Below, in pieces: positions 1-7,835 of a DNA stretch of 64,000 nt. Both the position numbers and the translations under genes were made by a program. A model generated the notes under the pieces. The model saw only the letters and a program-made list of their open reading frames with translations. It was not told the DNA's origin and ran no database searches. Within the stretch, counting starts at the first letter, position 1, and every line of letters begins with the position of its first letter. The stretch is from assembly GCF_002224485.1 (NCBI RefSeq), contig NZ_CP022463.1, forward strand, positions 1,860,139-1,924,138, read 5' to 3'. Source of the DNA: Sinomonas sp. R1AF57. Its GTDB lineage: Bacteria > Actinomycetota > Actinomycetes > Actinomycetales > Micrococcaceae.

Positions 1-1113
1 GGTGGCGTCGCCGGCGAAGGCGTGCGGCACGTGTGCGTAGGCCCACACGGGGTGGACGCCGTCCCTCGATCTTCCCGGATCGGCGAGGTACTGCTGGCCG
101 ACGAGCACGAAGGGGCGCGCGGGCATGCGGCCGCGGGCCGTCGCGGCCTCCGCCTCGGCGATCTCCTCGAGCGTCCCCCCGACATGGACTGTTCCGGCCC
201 GCCGGGCGAGCTCGGACGCCCAGGGGATGCCGCCCTCCACGGCGAAGTCCACCCTGTAGGCGGCGGGGCCGTGGCGGAAGCGGCGGTAGCTGGCGGCGAC
301 GCGCGGCGGAAGGCGGTCTCCCAGGATCCTCGCGGCAGCGGACGGGGTGACGTCGAGCAGGACCACGTCGGCGCCGTCGAGCTCGCGGACGTCCTCGACC
401 CGCCGGCCCGTCTCGATGGAGCCGCCGAAGCGGGCGAGCCGGGCGGCCAGGGCCGCCGTGATCGCGCCGGAGCCGCCCTCGGCCACGGGCCACCCCACCG
501 TGTGGGCCGCTGCGGCGAGGACGATCGCGACCGAGCTCGTGAACGGGGAGTCGAGCGGCGCGAAGGCGTGCGCCGCGATCCCGCCGAACAGCGCACGGGC
601 CTCGTCGGTCCGCCAGCGGCGAGCCGACAGGGTGGCGGGGAGGACCGCGTCGAGGCCGAACCGCGCGAGCGCGAACGGGTGCCGGGGGACGGCGACGAGG
701 GGGCCCAGGATGTCCTCGACGAGGGTGCCGAAGCTGCGGGCGGCACGGCCGATCAGCCTGTCCCAGGCGGGACCGTCGGGCCCGAGGCCGGAGGCGGTGC
801 GCGCCTCGTCCCGCCAGAGGGCTGCCGCGCGGCCGCCGTCCAGCGGGTGGACGAGCTGGACGTCGGGCTCCCGCCACCGCAGGCCGTGCTCCTCGAGCCC
901 GAGGCCCGAGAGGTAGGGCGAGGCCGCGGCGAACGGGTGGAACGCGGAGCACTCGTCGACGAGGAGGCCCGGCAGGTCCTCGACCGACGAGCGGCATCCT
1001 CCCCCGATGGTGGGCTCGGCCTCGAGCACACGCACGTCCAGTCCGTGCATGGCAAGGTGCACGGCCCCTGCGAGCCCATTGGGCCCGCTCCCGACCACGA
1101 CAGCGCTGCTCAC
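1..1113 (-). CDS. FAD-dependent oxidoreductase, phytoene desaturase-like (3' end outside window)
   Basis: The minus strand reads an uninterrupted 371-codon frame that runs off the window start, so the C-terminus is missing. The N-terminus has a Rossmann dinucleotide fold: VVVGSGPNGLAGAVHLA followed by an acidic residue in VLEAE and then GGGCRS, as in the phytoene desaturase/NAD(P)-FAD oxidoreductase family (CrtI, amine-oxidase clan). Later parts (AEGGSGAITAALAARLARFGG) match the substrate-proximal section of these enzymes. No carotenoid genes are next to it, so a pigment role is not supported; many such proteins are uncharacterised. The start is a GTG at 1113 with GGAGG only about two bases upstream, so the true start could differ slightly. 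Confidence 0.8.
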   Translation of the reverse strand, partial: MSSAVVVGSGPNGLAGAVHLAMHGLDVRVLEAEPTIGGGCRSSVEDLPGLLVDECSAFHPFAAASPYLSGLGLEEHGLRWREPDVQLVHPLDGGRAAALWRDEARTASGLGPDGPAWDRLIGRAARSFGTLVEDILGPLVAVPRHPFALARFGLDAVLPATLSARRWRTDEARALFGGIAAHAFAPLDSPFTSSVAIVLAAAAHTVGWPVAEGGSGAITAALAARLARFGGSIETGRRVEDVRELDGADVVLLDVTPSAAARILGDRLPPRVAASYRRFRHGPAAYRVDFAVEGGIPWASELARRAGTVHVGGTLEEIAEAEAATARGRMPARPFVLVGQQYLADPGRSRDGVHPVWAYAHVPHAFAGDAT

Positions 1114-1179
1114 CCCTCCATCCTCGCACCAGCACCAGCGCCACTGGCGTGGGGCGCGGCCCTGGACCATGATTCCGGC

Positions 1180-3027
1180 ATGGGCAGGACCGAGGCGCGG
1201 CGCACGACGGCGCGCGCCCGCCTGCCCTCGTGGGTCCCAGTCGCGCCGTGGGTCGCTGACTACCGGATCGCGTGGCTGCGCAGCGATGCCGTGGCGGGGG
1301 CGGCCCTGTTCGGGCTGCTCATCCCCTCGGGCATGGCGTATGCGCAGGCCGCCGGGCTCCCGCCGGCTACCGGTCTGTACGCGACGATCGTGCCGATGAT
1401 CGTGTACGCGGCCATCGGGCCGAGCCGCGTGCTCGTGCTCGCACCGGATTCGTCCCTGGCTCCGCTCATCGCCGCGGCCGTGCTGCCCCTTGCTGCGGGC
1501 AGCGAGGCACGCGCCGTCGCGCTCGCCGGCCTGCTCGCGATCCTCATGGGGCTGGTCATGGCCGCGGGAGCCGCGCTGCGGCTCGGTGCCGTCACGCACC
1601 TGCTCTCTCGGCCCATCCGGCTCGGCTACCTCGGCGGCCTCGCCCTCGTCGTGGTGGCCTCCCAGCTGCCCGTGCTCCTCGGCGTGGAGGCCCAGGGGGA
1701 CACGCCCTGGCAGAAGCTGGCCGCCACGGCGGGGGTCCTCGGCGAGACGAACCTCGTCGCCCTCGCCCTCGGCGGCGGCGCCCTGGCCCTCATCGGAGCC
1801 GTGCGGGCCTTCGGGTGGAAGCTCGCGGGCGTGCTCCCCGCCGTCGTGCTCTCGGCACTGGTCACGTGGGCGGCCGGCCTCGGGGAGCGTGTCCACGTTG
1901 CCGGCGCACTCCCCCGCGGGCTGCCAGCGCCCGCGCTCGGCGGGATCACCCTCGCTGACGCGGTGGCGCTGCTGCTGCCCGCGGCGGGCATAGCCCTCAT
2001 GGCGTTCGCGGACACGGGCGTGCTCTCGCAGAGCCTGGCCCGGCAGCAGGGCCAGTCCGTGTCCGGCAACCGCGAGATGGCCGCGGTGGGGATCGCCAAC
2101 GCATCCGCGGGGCTGTTCGGCGGGTTCCCGATCTCCGGCAGCGGGTCCCGGACCCCGGTGGCCGTGGCGGCGGGGGCCAGGAGCCAGCTTGCAGGGGTCT
2201 TCGCCTCGCTGCTCGTCGTGGCCTTCATGCTCGCCGCCCCGGAGGCCACCGCGTACCTGCCCACGGCGACCCTCGCCGCCGTCGTGATCGCCGCGGTCAT
2301 AGGGCTCGTCGACGGGCCGGCGATCGTCCGGCTCGCGCGGATGAGCCTGACGGAGACGGCGCTCATGGCCGCCGCGTTCGTGGGCGTGACGACGCTGGGC
2401 GTGCTTCCCGGGATCCTCGTCGCGGTGGGCCTGGCCCTGCTCGAGTTCGTGCGGCGGGCCTGGTCGCCGTACCGTGCCGAGCTCGGGGACCTCCAGGACG
2501 TGCCGGGCTATCACGACCTCTCGCGCCACCCGGAGGGCGTCCGCGTGCCGGGCCTCGTGATCGCCCGCTTCGATGCGCCGCTGTTCTTCGCCAACGGCGC
2601 GGTCTTCACCGGGTTCGTGCGCTCCCTCGTCGAACGGGCCGACCGCGACATCCGGCATGTCGTCATTGCGGCCGAGCCGATCACGGGGATCGACACCACG
2701 GCGCTCGACGAGCTCGTGGACCTCGACGAGTGGCTCGACGGGCACGGGATCGAGCTGGTGTTCGCCGAGCTCAAGGGACCGGTCAAGGACCGGCTCCTGA
2801 AGTTCGGCACGCGGGCGCGCTTCGGGCCCGGCCACTTCTACCCGACGGTGAGCGCCGCCGTCCGCGCCCTCCGCGCGGACCGTGGGGACCGCGCGGACCC
2901 TGAGGAGCGGAACCATGACGATGGGCGCGACGAGGGCGACGGTCGCAGCCAGGGCCGCGCGTCCGACGCCGGCGGCGAGCCGCCGGGGGACGGCTCGCCT
3001 TCCCGCAGTGGTCCTCCTAGGGGGTGA
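1180..3027 (+). CDS. SulP-family anion permease with C-terminal STAS domain
   Basis: 615 aa. About 11-12 hydrophobic segments follow a basic N-terminus; the first carries the SulP signature region (SGMAYAQAAGLPPATGLYA). Residues about 455-560 form a STAS domain (VIARFDAPLFFANGAVF onward), the usual cytoplasmic regulatory module. SulP proteins move sulfate, bicarbonate or other anions across the cytoplasmic membrane; the substrate cannot be told here. The last 45 residues are an Asp/Arg/Gly-rich tail that looks unstructured. The ATG at 1180 was chosen because transmembrane segment 1 follows closely and a CATGAT -10-like box ends six bases upstream, which would make the message leaderless. The frame stays open far upstream only as a shadow of the opposite-strand gene. 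Confidence 0.88.
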   Translation: MGRTEARRTTARARLPSWVPVAPWVADYRIAWLRSDAVAGAALFGLLIPSGMAYAQAAGLPPATGLYATIVPMIVYAAIGPSRVLVLAPDSSLAPLIAAAVLPLAAGSEARAVALAGLLAILMGLVMAAGAALRLGAVTHLLSRPIRLGYLGGLALVVVASQLPVLLGVEAQGDTPWQKLAATAGVLGETNLVALALGGGALALIGAVRAFGWKLAGVLPAVVLSALVTWAAGLGERVHVAGALPRGLPAPALGGITLADAVALLLPAAGIALMAFADTGVLSQSLARQQGQSVSGNREMAAVGIANASAGLFGGFPISGSGSRTPVAVAAGARSQLAGVFASLLVVAFMLAAPEATAYLPTATLAAVVIAAVIGLVDGPAIVRLARMSLTETALMAAAFVGVTTLGVLPGILVAVGLALLEFVRRAWSPYRAELGDLQDVPGYHDLSRHPEGVRVPGLVIARFDAPLFFANGAVFTGFVRSLVERADRDIRHVVIAAEPITGIDTTALDELVDLDEWLDGHGIELVFAELKGPVKDRLLKFGTRARFGPGHFYPTVSAAVRALRADRGDRADPEERNHDDGRDEGDGRSQGRASDAGGEPPGDGSPSRSGPPRG

Positions 3028-3149
3028 TGGCCGTGAAGACGGCGTCGGTCCTGTTGGCGGTCGAACGGGCAATACACGTGGCTTTCGTTCGCGGACGCTG
3101 CCCCACCCGCCGCGGATGAGGTGAACCAGTAGTGGTCGACCGCCTTGGC

Positions 3150-3827
3150 CTAAGCCCGCGGGGCGTGCTCCCTGACGAATGCGGCCGTGGGCTCGGCCAG
3201 GGAGGCGCCGATGGCGTAGGGGGTCCGTTTCGCGCCCTTGACGGCGAAGGAATGGTCCCCGCCCTCCTGCCAGGCGAGCGTCGCCGTCGGCAGCTTCGAG
3301 ACCACGCCCTGAAGCAGATCGGCGGACGCGAGGGTGTCGCGCGTCCCCTGGAGGAACAGCATCGGCAGCCTGAGCGCGTAGAGGTGCTCGTCGCGGAGCC
3401 TCTCCGGCTTGCCCGCGGGATGCAGCGGGTAGCCGAGGAACACGAGGCCGGCCGGCTCGATGATCCCCTCGGCGGCAGCCATGGATGCCATGCGGCCTCC
3501 GAACGACTTGCCTGCCGCCCACAGCGGCTCCCCTGCCGAACGCCGTCGCGCCTCGTCCATCACGGCCGCCCACACCGGGATCGCCTTCGGCGCCCGGTCG
3601 GGCACCTTCTTGCCGGCTTCCATGTAGGCGAAGTTGAAGCGGAGCGTCGCGACGCCCACCTCGTTGAGCGCGTCGCAGTAGCCCACCATGAAGGGGTGGT
3701 CCATGCCTGCACCGGCGCCGTGGGCCACGAGGACCGTCGCGTCCGTCCCATCGGGCCGGGAGAAGACCGCGGAGACATCGCCCGACGGGGTGGGGAGGGT
3801 GATCCGGGTGCCGTGCTCGCGCGTCAT
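3150..3827 (-). CDS. alpha/beta hydrolase of the KANL3/Tex30 (dienelactone hydrolase-like) type
   Basis: 225 aa soluble protein. It shows an HGAGAG oxyanion-type loop (residues 36-41), a nucleophile elbow GKSFGG with Ser108, Asp164 in QGTRD and His192 in GGDHSF, so the Ser-Asp-His triad is complete. The family (KANL3/Tex30-type alpha/beta hydrolases) lacks a firm bacterial substrate. It is divergent from the cupin gene at 3880, with only about 50 bp between the starts. CATGAT lies six bases before the ATG, consistent with a leaderless message. Confident as a hydrolase, not as to substrate. Confidence 0.8.
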   Translation of the reverse strand: MTREHGTRITLPTPSGDVSAVFSRPDGTDATVLVAHGAGAGMDHPFMVGYCDALNEVGVATLRFNFAYMEAGKKVPDRAPKAIPVWAAVMDEARRRSAGEPLWAAGKSFGGRMASMAAAEGIIEPAGLVFLGYPLHPAGKPERLRDEHLYALRLPMLFLQGTRDTLASADLLQGVVSKLPTATLAWQEGGDHSFAVKGAKRTPYAIGASLAEPTAAFVREHAPRA

Positions 3828-3867
3828 ACGACCATCATGCCCGCCCCGGCCGGGCGGCCGGGACGCC

Positions 3868-3873
3868 TAGAGT
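3868..3873 (+). promoter_or_regulatory. -10 box (TAGAGT) of a leaderless cupin gene
   Basis: TAGAGT ends six bases before the ATG at 3880, the spacing expected if transcription begins at or next to the start codon. A GTG in the same frame at 3874 would leave no room for a promoter, which is why the ATG is preferred. Confidence 0.5.
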
Positions 3874-3879
3874 GTGGTC

Positions 3880-4263
3880 ATGGCAGAGACGTCCGGCACC
3901 GGCCTCCCCCGCATCCTGGCCGACACGAGCGTGCTGGCCCAGACGCACGACGCCGCGGCGTCGGGTGCCGTCTTCCGGCTCACCATGGATCCGCGCGACC
4001 TCGACGCGAACGTGATCGCCCTCCCGGCGGGCGGAACCATCGAGGACCACGTCGGGCCGGACCTGGACGTCCTCCTGCACATCGTCTCGGGCGGCGGAGT
4101 CCTCTCCACCGACGGTGGCGACGTCCGGCTATCCCCGGGGAAGCTCGTGTGGCTGCCGCGTCGGTCGCGGAGGGCGTTCGCCGCGGGACCGGACGGGCTC
4201 AGCTACCTCTCCGTCCACGGGCGCAAGCCCGGGCTGGGGCTCTCGCAGCGTCCCGGGCCCTAG
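3880..4263 (+). CDS. small cupin-domain protein
   Basis: 127 aa. The sequence is a single small beta-barrel of the cupin type: a first motif region with GGTIEDHVGPDLDVLLHIVSG, then a second strand set with SPGKLVWLPRRSRRAF. The canonical metal ligands are only partly present (one His in EDH, one in LLHIVSG), so metal binding is uncertain. Such single-domain cupins are often annotated as cupin domain-containing proteins without a known substrate. It stands alone, divergent from the hydrolase at 3150-3827. Confidence 0.7.
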   Translation: MAETSGTGLPRILADTSVLAQTHDAAASGAVFRLTMDPRDLDANVIALPAGGTIEDHVGPDLDVLLHIVSGGGVLSTDGGDVRLSPGKLVWLPRRSRRAFAAGPDGLSYLSVHGRKPGLGLSQRPGP

Positions 4264-4330
4264 GGCGCCCCCGGCGGCAGGGGCGGGCCGGCCCGGAGCG
4301 CTGTTCGAGCGTGCGGTTCCGGTGCGGTGT

Positions 4331-4747
4331 TCAGGCGCTGAGGTTGTCGATCATCGCCTCGAGGGCACGCAGGGTCCGCTCGTACTCGCCGTCGTCGAGC
4401 CCCTTGACCGTGGCGTCCCGGAGCCCCTCGACCGACTCCCTGGCCGTGCGCAGCTCCGCCCGGCCGGCGTCCGTGAGACGGTAGACGCCGGCCTTCTCGG
4501 CCACCAGGCCGCCGCTGAGCAGCGGTTCGAGGTAGCGCTCGGAGGTCTCCCCGGCAGCGGTGTTCAGGAACGGGGCAATGGCCTCGTCGAGCTGCCCGAG
4601 CGTTTCCTCCCCCTCCGCGAGGACGTTGAGGAGCTGCCACTGGCGCCGGCTCAGCCGATGCCGCTCGAGGGCCTCCTCGAAGCGCTCCTCGAGGAGCCTG
4701 TCGAGGGTCCTGAGCAGGTAGCCCAGCGGCTTCTGGGGGTCGGTCAT
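4331..4747 (-). CDS. MarR/winged-helix transcriptional regulator
   Basis: 138 aa. The order is an N-terminal dimerisation helix (PLGYLLRTLDRLLEERFEEAL), a winged helix (LSRRQWQLLNVLAEG, then a recognition-helix region and the wing GLVAEKAGVYRLTDAG) and a C-terminal helix, matching MarR-type repressors. The ligand and operator are unknown; neighbouring genes give no clear target. The ATG at 4747 is preferred to an in-frame one at 4774 because GGAGGAAG sits at ideal distance before it. Confidence 0.75.
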   Translation of the reverse strand: MTDPQKPLGYLLRTLDRLLEERFEEALERHRLSRRQWQLLNVLAEGEETLGQLDEAIAPFLNTAAGETSERYLEPLLSGGLVAEKAGVYRLTDAGRAELRTARESVEGLRDATVKGLDDGEYERTLRALEAMIDNLSA

Positions 4748-4807
4748 GGCTTCCTCCCGGGTCGTCGGCACCACTATGCCGCCGGCGCCGGGCGATGCCT
4801 AGGGCCT

Positions 4808-4954
4808 TCAGTCCACAGCTGCCCCGGTCTCATGGCGTACTTCCCTGCCCATCGCCTTGACGGTCTGGGCGAGGCTCGAGGCGGCTGCGGCGTCCCCGTC
4901 CAGGACTGCGGACGTCAGGTCTTCCACAAGGTCGATGTACTCGAGGAGCTTCAC
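4808..4954 (-). CDS. small uncharacterised protein, 48 aa
   Basis: A short frame with strongly GC-biased third positions begins at a GTG preceded by GAGAGGGA at about eight bases. The product starts MKLLEYIDLVEDLTSAVLDG and ends RHETGAAVD, a mostly helical, acidic, soluble small protein with no recognised family. It lies between the MarR-like gene and the tRNA-Ala pair, reading the same way, with a 60 bp gap to the regulator. The frame is open a further 18 codons upstream but has no other good start. Real coding is likely; function unknown. Confidence 0.5.
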   Translation of the reverse strand: MKLLEYIDLVEDLTSAVLDGDAAAASSLAQTVKAMGREVRHETGAAVD

Positions 4955-5092
4955 GGCACGTTCCCTCTCGGAGGCGAGCGGATCATCGGATCGTTCTGGC
5001 CAGGCCTGGGCAGCGCCAGTCTAGGGAGGCCGGGCGACGACGAGGTGAATGCCAGCGGTACACCGAGCGCACAGGCGCGAGCGGGAATGCAG

Positions 5093-5120
5093 AAAGGGCC
5101 GCCCTTCCGGACGGCCCTTT
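5093..5120 (-). terminator. hairpin terminator after the tRNA-Ala pair
   Basis: AAAGGGCCGTCC / GGGCGGCCCTTT pair (12 bp including wobble) around a GGAA loop. It begins eight bases beyond the last tRNA base and is followed by CTGC rather than a clean T run, typical of this genome. Confidence 0.75.
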
Positions 5121-5128
5121 CATTTGGG

Positions 5129-5201
5129 TGGAGGTAAGGGGATTCGAACCCCTGACCTTCTGCATGCCATGCAGACGCGCTACCAACTGCGCCATACCCC
5201 C
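5129..5201 (-). tRNA. tRNA-Ala(GGC)
   Basis: 73 nt cloverleaf. The anticodon loop ATGGCAT sits on a TCTGC/GCAGA stem, giving anticodon GGC (codon GCC). The acceptor stem has the G3-U70 wobble that is the alanine identity element. The TPsiC arm contains GGTTCGAATCC. CCA is not encoded. It is the second of a tandem pair separated by a single base. Confidence 0.95.
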
Positions 5202-5202
5202 G

Positions 5203-5275
5203 TGGAGCTGAGGGGACTCGAACCCCTGACCCCCTGCATGCCATGCAGGTGCGCTACCAGCTGCGCCACAGCCCC
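5203..5275 (-). tRNA. tRNA-Ala(GGC), tandem copy
   Basis: 73 nt cloverleaf with anticodon GGC and a G3-U70 acceptor pair. It lies directly upstream of the first copy, with one base between the discriminator A73 and the next tRNA. The anticodon arm is nearly the same but the acceptor stems differ (GGGGCTG here, GGGGGTA in the other), so it is a diverged rather than an exact duplicate. CCA is not encoded. Confidence 0.95.
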
Positions 5276-5343
5276 GCGAGTCGCATTCCAAACGGTGTGG
5301 AGGAGACCGATGATCACCGCTCCCCGTCCGGAGCAACTCGAAT

Positions 5344-5373
5344 ATCTTAGAACGATTCGGCCCGTGCGCACAA
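5344..5373 (-). promoter_or_regulatory. probable promoter of the tRNA-Ala pair
   Basis: On the minus strand TTGTGC (-35) and TAAGAT (-10) are 18 bases apart, in a locally AT-richer patch. The predicted start near 5337 gives a leader of about 60 nt before the first tRNA. Confidence 0.5.
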
Positions 5374-5414
5374 ATCGATGGGCCGGGTTTCGACTCCGCT
5401 CAACCGCCGTGGGC

Positions 5415-6092
5415 TCAGCCCTCCTCGACGGTCACAGGCACCGGCAGGGTGCCCGCATTGTGCTCGCCGAGGCGCCACCGAGGCGTCCCGTCGTCGTGCG
5501 GGCGCCGCTCCTCGAGGATGGACCATGAACAGTTCGACAGGCCCGAGAGAGCGCCCCACAGTCCGTGCGGGAGGCCGAGGAGGTGCGCGAGGCCCACGCG
5601 GATCGCTCCGCCGTGGCTCACGACGACGAGTGTCCCGTCCGCGGGCACGCCGGCCAGGGCGCGGTCCACCGCCCGGTGCACGCGTGCGGCGACGTCGAGA
5701 CGGGTCTCGGCACCGCCAGCGGGGAGGTGGACATCGCCCTCTTCCCAGCGGTGCAGGCCCTCCGGATCCATCGTCCGAATGACGTCGAAGGTGTGGCCCT
5801 GCCACACGCCGGCATTCGTCTCGCGCAGGCCCGAATCCACGGCCACCGGCAGTCCCGTGAGCGAGGCGAGCGCGTCCGCCGTCGTGCGTGCCCGTTCGAG
5901 GTCCGAGGCGACGATGCCGCTCGGCTGGAGGGACGCGAGGCGTCGCGCGGCCGCAACAGCCTGACGCTGCCCTTCGTCGTTCAGCGGGATGTCAGTCTGG
6001 CCCTGGAAGCGGCCGGCGGCGTTCCAGTCGGTGCGGCCGTGGCGCCAGAAGACGATGCGGCGTCCGACGGCGCGGAAGTGGTCAGGCTTCAC
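5415..6092 (-). CDS. histidine phosphatase (phosphoglycerate mutase-like; GpgP-type by context)
   Basis: 225 aa. The catalytic RHG motif is at residues 17-19 (FWRHGRTDWN), followed by the second Arg in DLERARTTADAL, the acid in LRETNAGVWQG and the second His in VVSHGGAIR, so all core histidine-phosphatase residues are present. In M. tuberculosis the gene after nadD and rsfS is Rv2419c, glucosyl-3-phosphoglycerate phosphatase; the same order nadD...rsfS-phosphatase is seen here, which suggests but does not prove that substrate. It starts four bases after rsfS ends, so the two are almost surely cotranscribed. Confidence 0.85.
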   Translation of the reverse strand: MKPDHFRAVGRRIVFWRHGRTDWNAAGRFQGQTDIPLNDEGQRQAVAAARRLASLQPSGIVASDLERARTTADALASLTGLPVAVDSGLRETNAGVWQGHTFDVIRTMDPEGLHRWEEGDVHLPAGGAETRLDVAARVHRAVDRALAGVPADGTLVVVSHGGAIRVGLAHLLGLPHGLWGALSGLSNCSWSILEERRPHDDGTPRWRLGEHNAGTLPVPVTVEEG

Positions 6093-6096
6093 CGGC

Positions 6097-6489
6097 TCAG
6101 CCCGCGGCGGGCGCGGCCGCTCCCGAGCCGTCCAGGCCGAGGTCCAGGACCGGGCAGTCCTTCCAGAGCCGCTCGAGCGCGTAGAAGGCGCGGTCTTCGG
6201 CGTGCATGACGTGGACCACCACGTCCCCGAAGTCGAGGAGCACCCAGCGCCCCTCGGAGCGGCCCTCGCGGCGCACGGGGCGCCGGTCCAGCTGCTCGAT
6301 GAGCTCGTCCTCGATGTTGTCCACCACCGCGTTCACCTGACGCTCGGTCTCGGCGGACGCGATGACGAAGATATCCGTGATGGCGAGCCGTTCGCTCACG
6401 TCCACGGCGACGATGTTCTCCGCCAGCTTGTCGGCGGCGGCATGGGCTGCCGTGCGGGCCAGCTCGATGGCCGAGTCTGTTGCGCTCAC
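6097..6489 (-). CDS. rsfS: ribosomal silencing factor RsfS
   Basis: 130 aa, the usual RsfS/DUF143 length. The core reads VDVSERLAITDIFVIASAETERQVNAVVDNIE... GRWVLLDFGDVVVHVM with YALERLW near the end, all family hallmarks. RsfS binds L14 on the 50S subunit and blocks subunit joining when nutrients are short. It lies in the nadD-to-phosphatase operon, 30 bp after the 436 aa membrane protein, as in other actinobacteria. The ATG follows GGAGAAGAG at good distance. Confidence 0.95.
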   Translation of the reverse strand: MSATDSAIELARTAAHAAADKLAENIVAVDVSERLAITDIFVIASAETERQVNAVVDNIEDELIEQLDRRPVRREGRSEGRWVLLDFGDVVVHVMHAEDRAFYALERLWKDCPVLDLGLDGSGAAAPAAG

Positions 6490-6519
6490 TCTTCTCCTTG
6501 GAGGCTTGGTCGCGGGCAG

Positions 6520-7830
6520 CTAGCTGCTGCCCAGCACGATGATGACGATGGCGACGATGAGGGCCAGGATGCCCACGGCGCCGATGCCCAGCAGGATGAG
6601 CCGCTCGCGCTCCGCTCGGCGTGCCCCGGACTGCGCGGCATCGAGCGGAGTGAGGCCGTGGGCGCTGCGGGCCGAGACGGGTGCGCCCTCCGGAAGCTCC
6701 GCCGGGGCCCGCCGTTCGGCCGGCCGCCTCTGCTGGCGGTCCGTCTGGCCGGTGGTGATGGGCACGTGCGTGGTCGTCGGGGGCTTCATGACGGGGTGCG
6801 GGACCCCGGGCACGTTGACGAACTCGAGCGGCGTCACCATCGCGAGGTTGTCCGTCGCGGTGGGCGTTGGCGCCTTCCGCGCGGGAGCGGCGGTCTCCCG
6901 CCGGCTCTCCTCGGCCAGACGCTGCTTGGCCTGGGCACGACGGTTCAGGATGGCGGCACGTTCGGCCATCCTGACCTGCTCTGCGAGCACCTCCGGGTCG
7001 ACGTCGGTGCCGTCGCCCCCGCGCTGGCCCTCGAGCATTGCGGCCTGGTTCTTCGCCTGCTCCTTGAGCAGCTCGCGCGCCGCGGCGATCTGCTCGTGGC
7101 TGAGCTTGCGGAAGGACCCGGTCTCGGGGCCCAGCGCGGGCGTGACGGTGAGCCCCTGCGGGACGATTCCCTGCATCGCCGTGGGCGGCGCGGGGTCGAC
7201 GCCCGGGACCGGGAACCTCGCTTGGGGCTGGGCCTGGGGCTGGGCAGGCGACACCGCCGGCTGCGGAGCTCCCGAGCCCGCGAGGCGTCCGCGGGCCGTC
7301 TCGCTCTCGGAGGCATCGGGCGCCTCGGAAGACGCCTCCCGCGGGGTGACCCGGGGCACCTTGCCGGTCTCCCGCTCCCGCAGCGCCCGGCGCGAGGGAT
7401 AGGGGCTGGACGAGCCCTGGACTGCCTGCTCCTTCTCCGCGAGCTCACGGAGCTTGCGCTGCGCCGCCCGATCGCGGGCCCTCGCCTGCGAACTGCGCTC
7501 GGGTCCGCCCTGTCGGACGCTGTCAGCCGGCACGTCCAGCGCGCGGCGGGCACGCACAGCGGCCGTCCGGTCCGTGAGCGGCTCCGACGGCTGAGCAGAG
7601 GGCTGGGTCCCTTCTCCGAAGGGCCGCGCCTGCGCCTCCGCGGCAGCATGGGCGGCCGCAACTCCCGCTGCGTGCGCCCGCGCAGCCTCGGCCTGCGCCG
7701 CGGCCTTGGCGCGGGCCTCGGCCTCGGCCTGGGCTGGAGTGAGCCGCGGCTCCTGCCCGGTCGCTGCAAGTCCAGCCTGCGCGAGACGCCGCTCGCGCCG
7801 GCTCGTGATGGGCTTCTCCTCGTTGCTCAT
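6520..7830 (-). CDS. large Ala/Arg-rich protein with one C-terminal membrane helix, unknown function
   Basis: 436 aa. Residues 1-400 are charged and Ala/Arg/Pro-rich: an AEAEARAKAAAQAEAARAHA helix-forming stretch early, then disordered-looking sequence, two coiled-coil-like stretches (QIAAARELLKEQAKNQAAML and ERAAILNRRAQAKQRLAEE) and finally one hydrophobic segment ending IVAIVIIVLGSS at the very C-terminus. That arrangement is of a tail-anchored cytoplasmic protein. No enzymatic motif is visible. It sits between nadD (gap 5 bp) and rsfS (gap 30 bp), so it is in the operon; homologues of unknown function at this position occur in Arthrobacter-like genomes as far as I recall. The ATG at 7830 was chosen because nadD ends just before it. 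Confidence 0.7.
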   Translation of the reverse strand: MSNEEKPITSRRERRLAQAGLAATGQEPRLTPAQAEAEARAKAAAQAEAARAHAAGVAAAHAAAEAQARPFGEGTQPSAQPSEPLTDRTAAVRARRALDVPADSVRQGGPERSSQARARDRAAQRKLRELAEKEQAVQGSSSPYPSRRALRERETGKVPRVTPREASSEAPDASESETARGRLAGSGAPQPAVSPAQPQAQPQARFPVPGVDPAPPTAMQGIVPQGLTVTPALGPETGSFRKLSHEQIAAARELLKEQAKNQAAMLEGQRGGDGTDVDPEVLAEQVRMAERAAILNRRAQAKQRLAEESRRETAAPARKAPTPTATDNLAMVTPLEFVNVPGVPHPVMKPPTTTHVPITTGQTDRQQRRPAERRAPAELPEGAPVSARSAHGLTPLDAAQSGARRAERERLILLGIGAVGILALIVAIVIIVLGSS

Positions 7831-7835
7831 GGCTG

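Noticed and set aside
22..1179. N-terminal extension of the SulP gene by 386 codons
   Set aside because: This part is the shadow of the minus-strand oxidoreductase; SulP homology begins after ATG 1180.
3017..3130. Minus-strand frame ending TDAVFTAITP just past SulP
   Set aside because: It looked like a gene tail, but codon use is poor and no start or longer frame supports it.
5129..5275. tRNA-Ala pair as an integration (att) site
   Set aside because: No integrase, no repeated tRNA 3' fragment and no change of base composition next to it.
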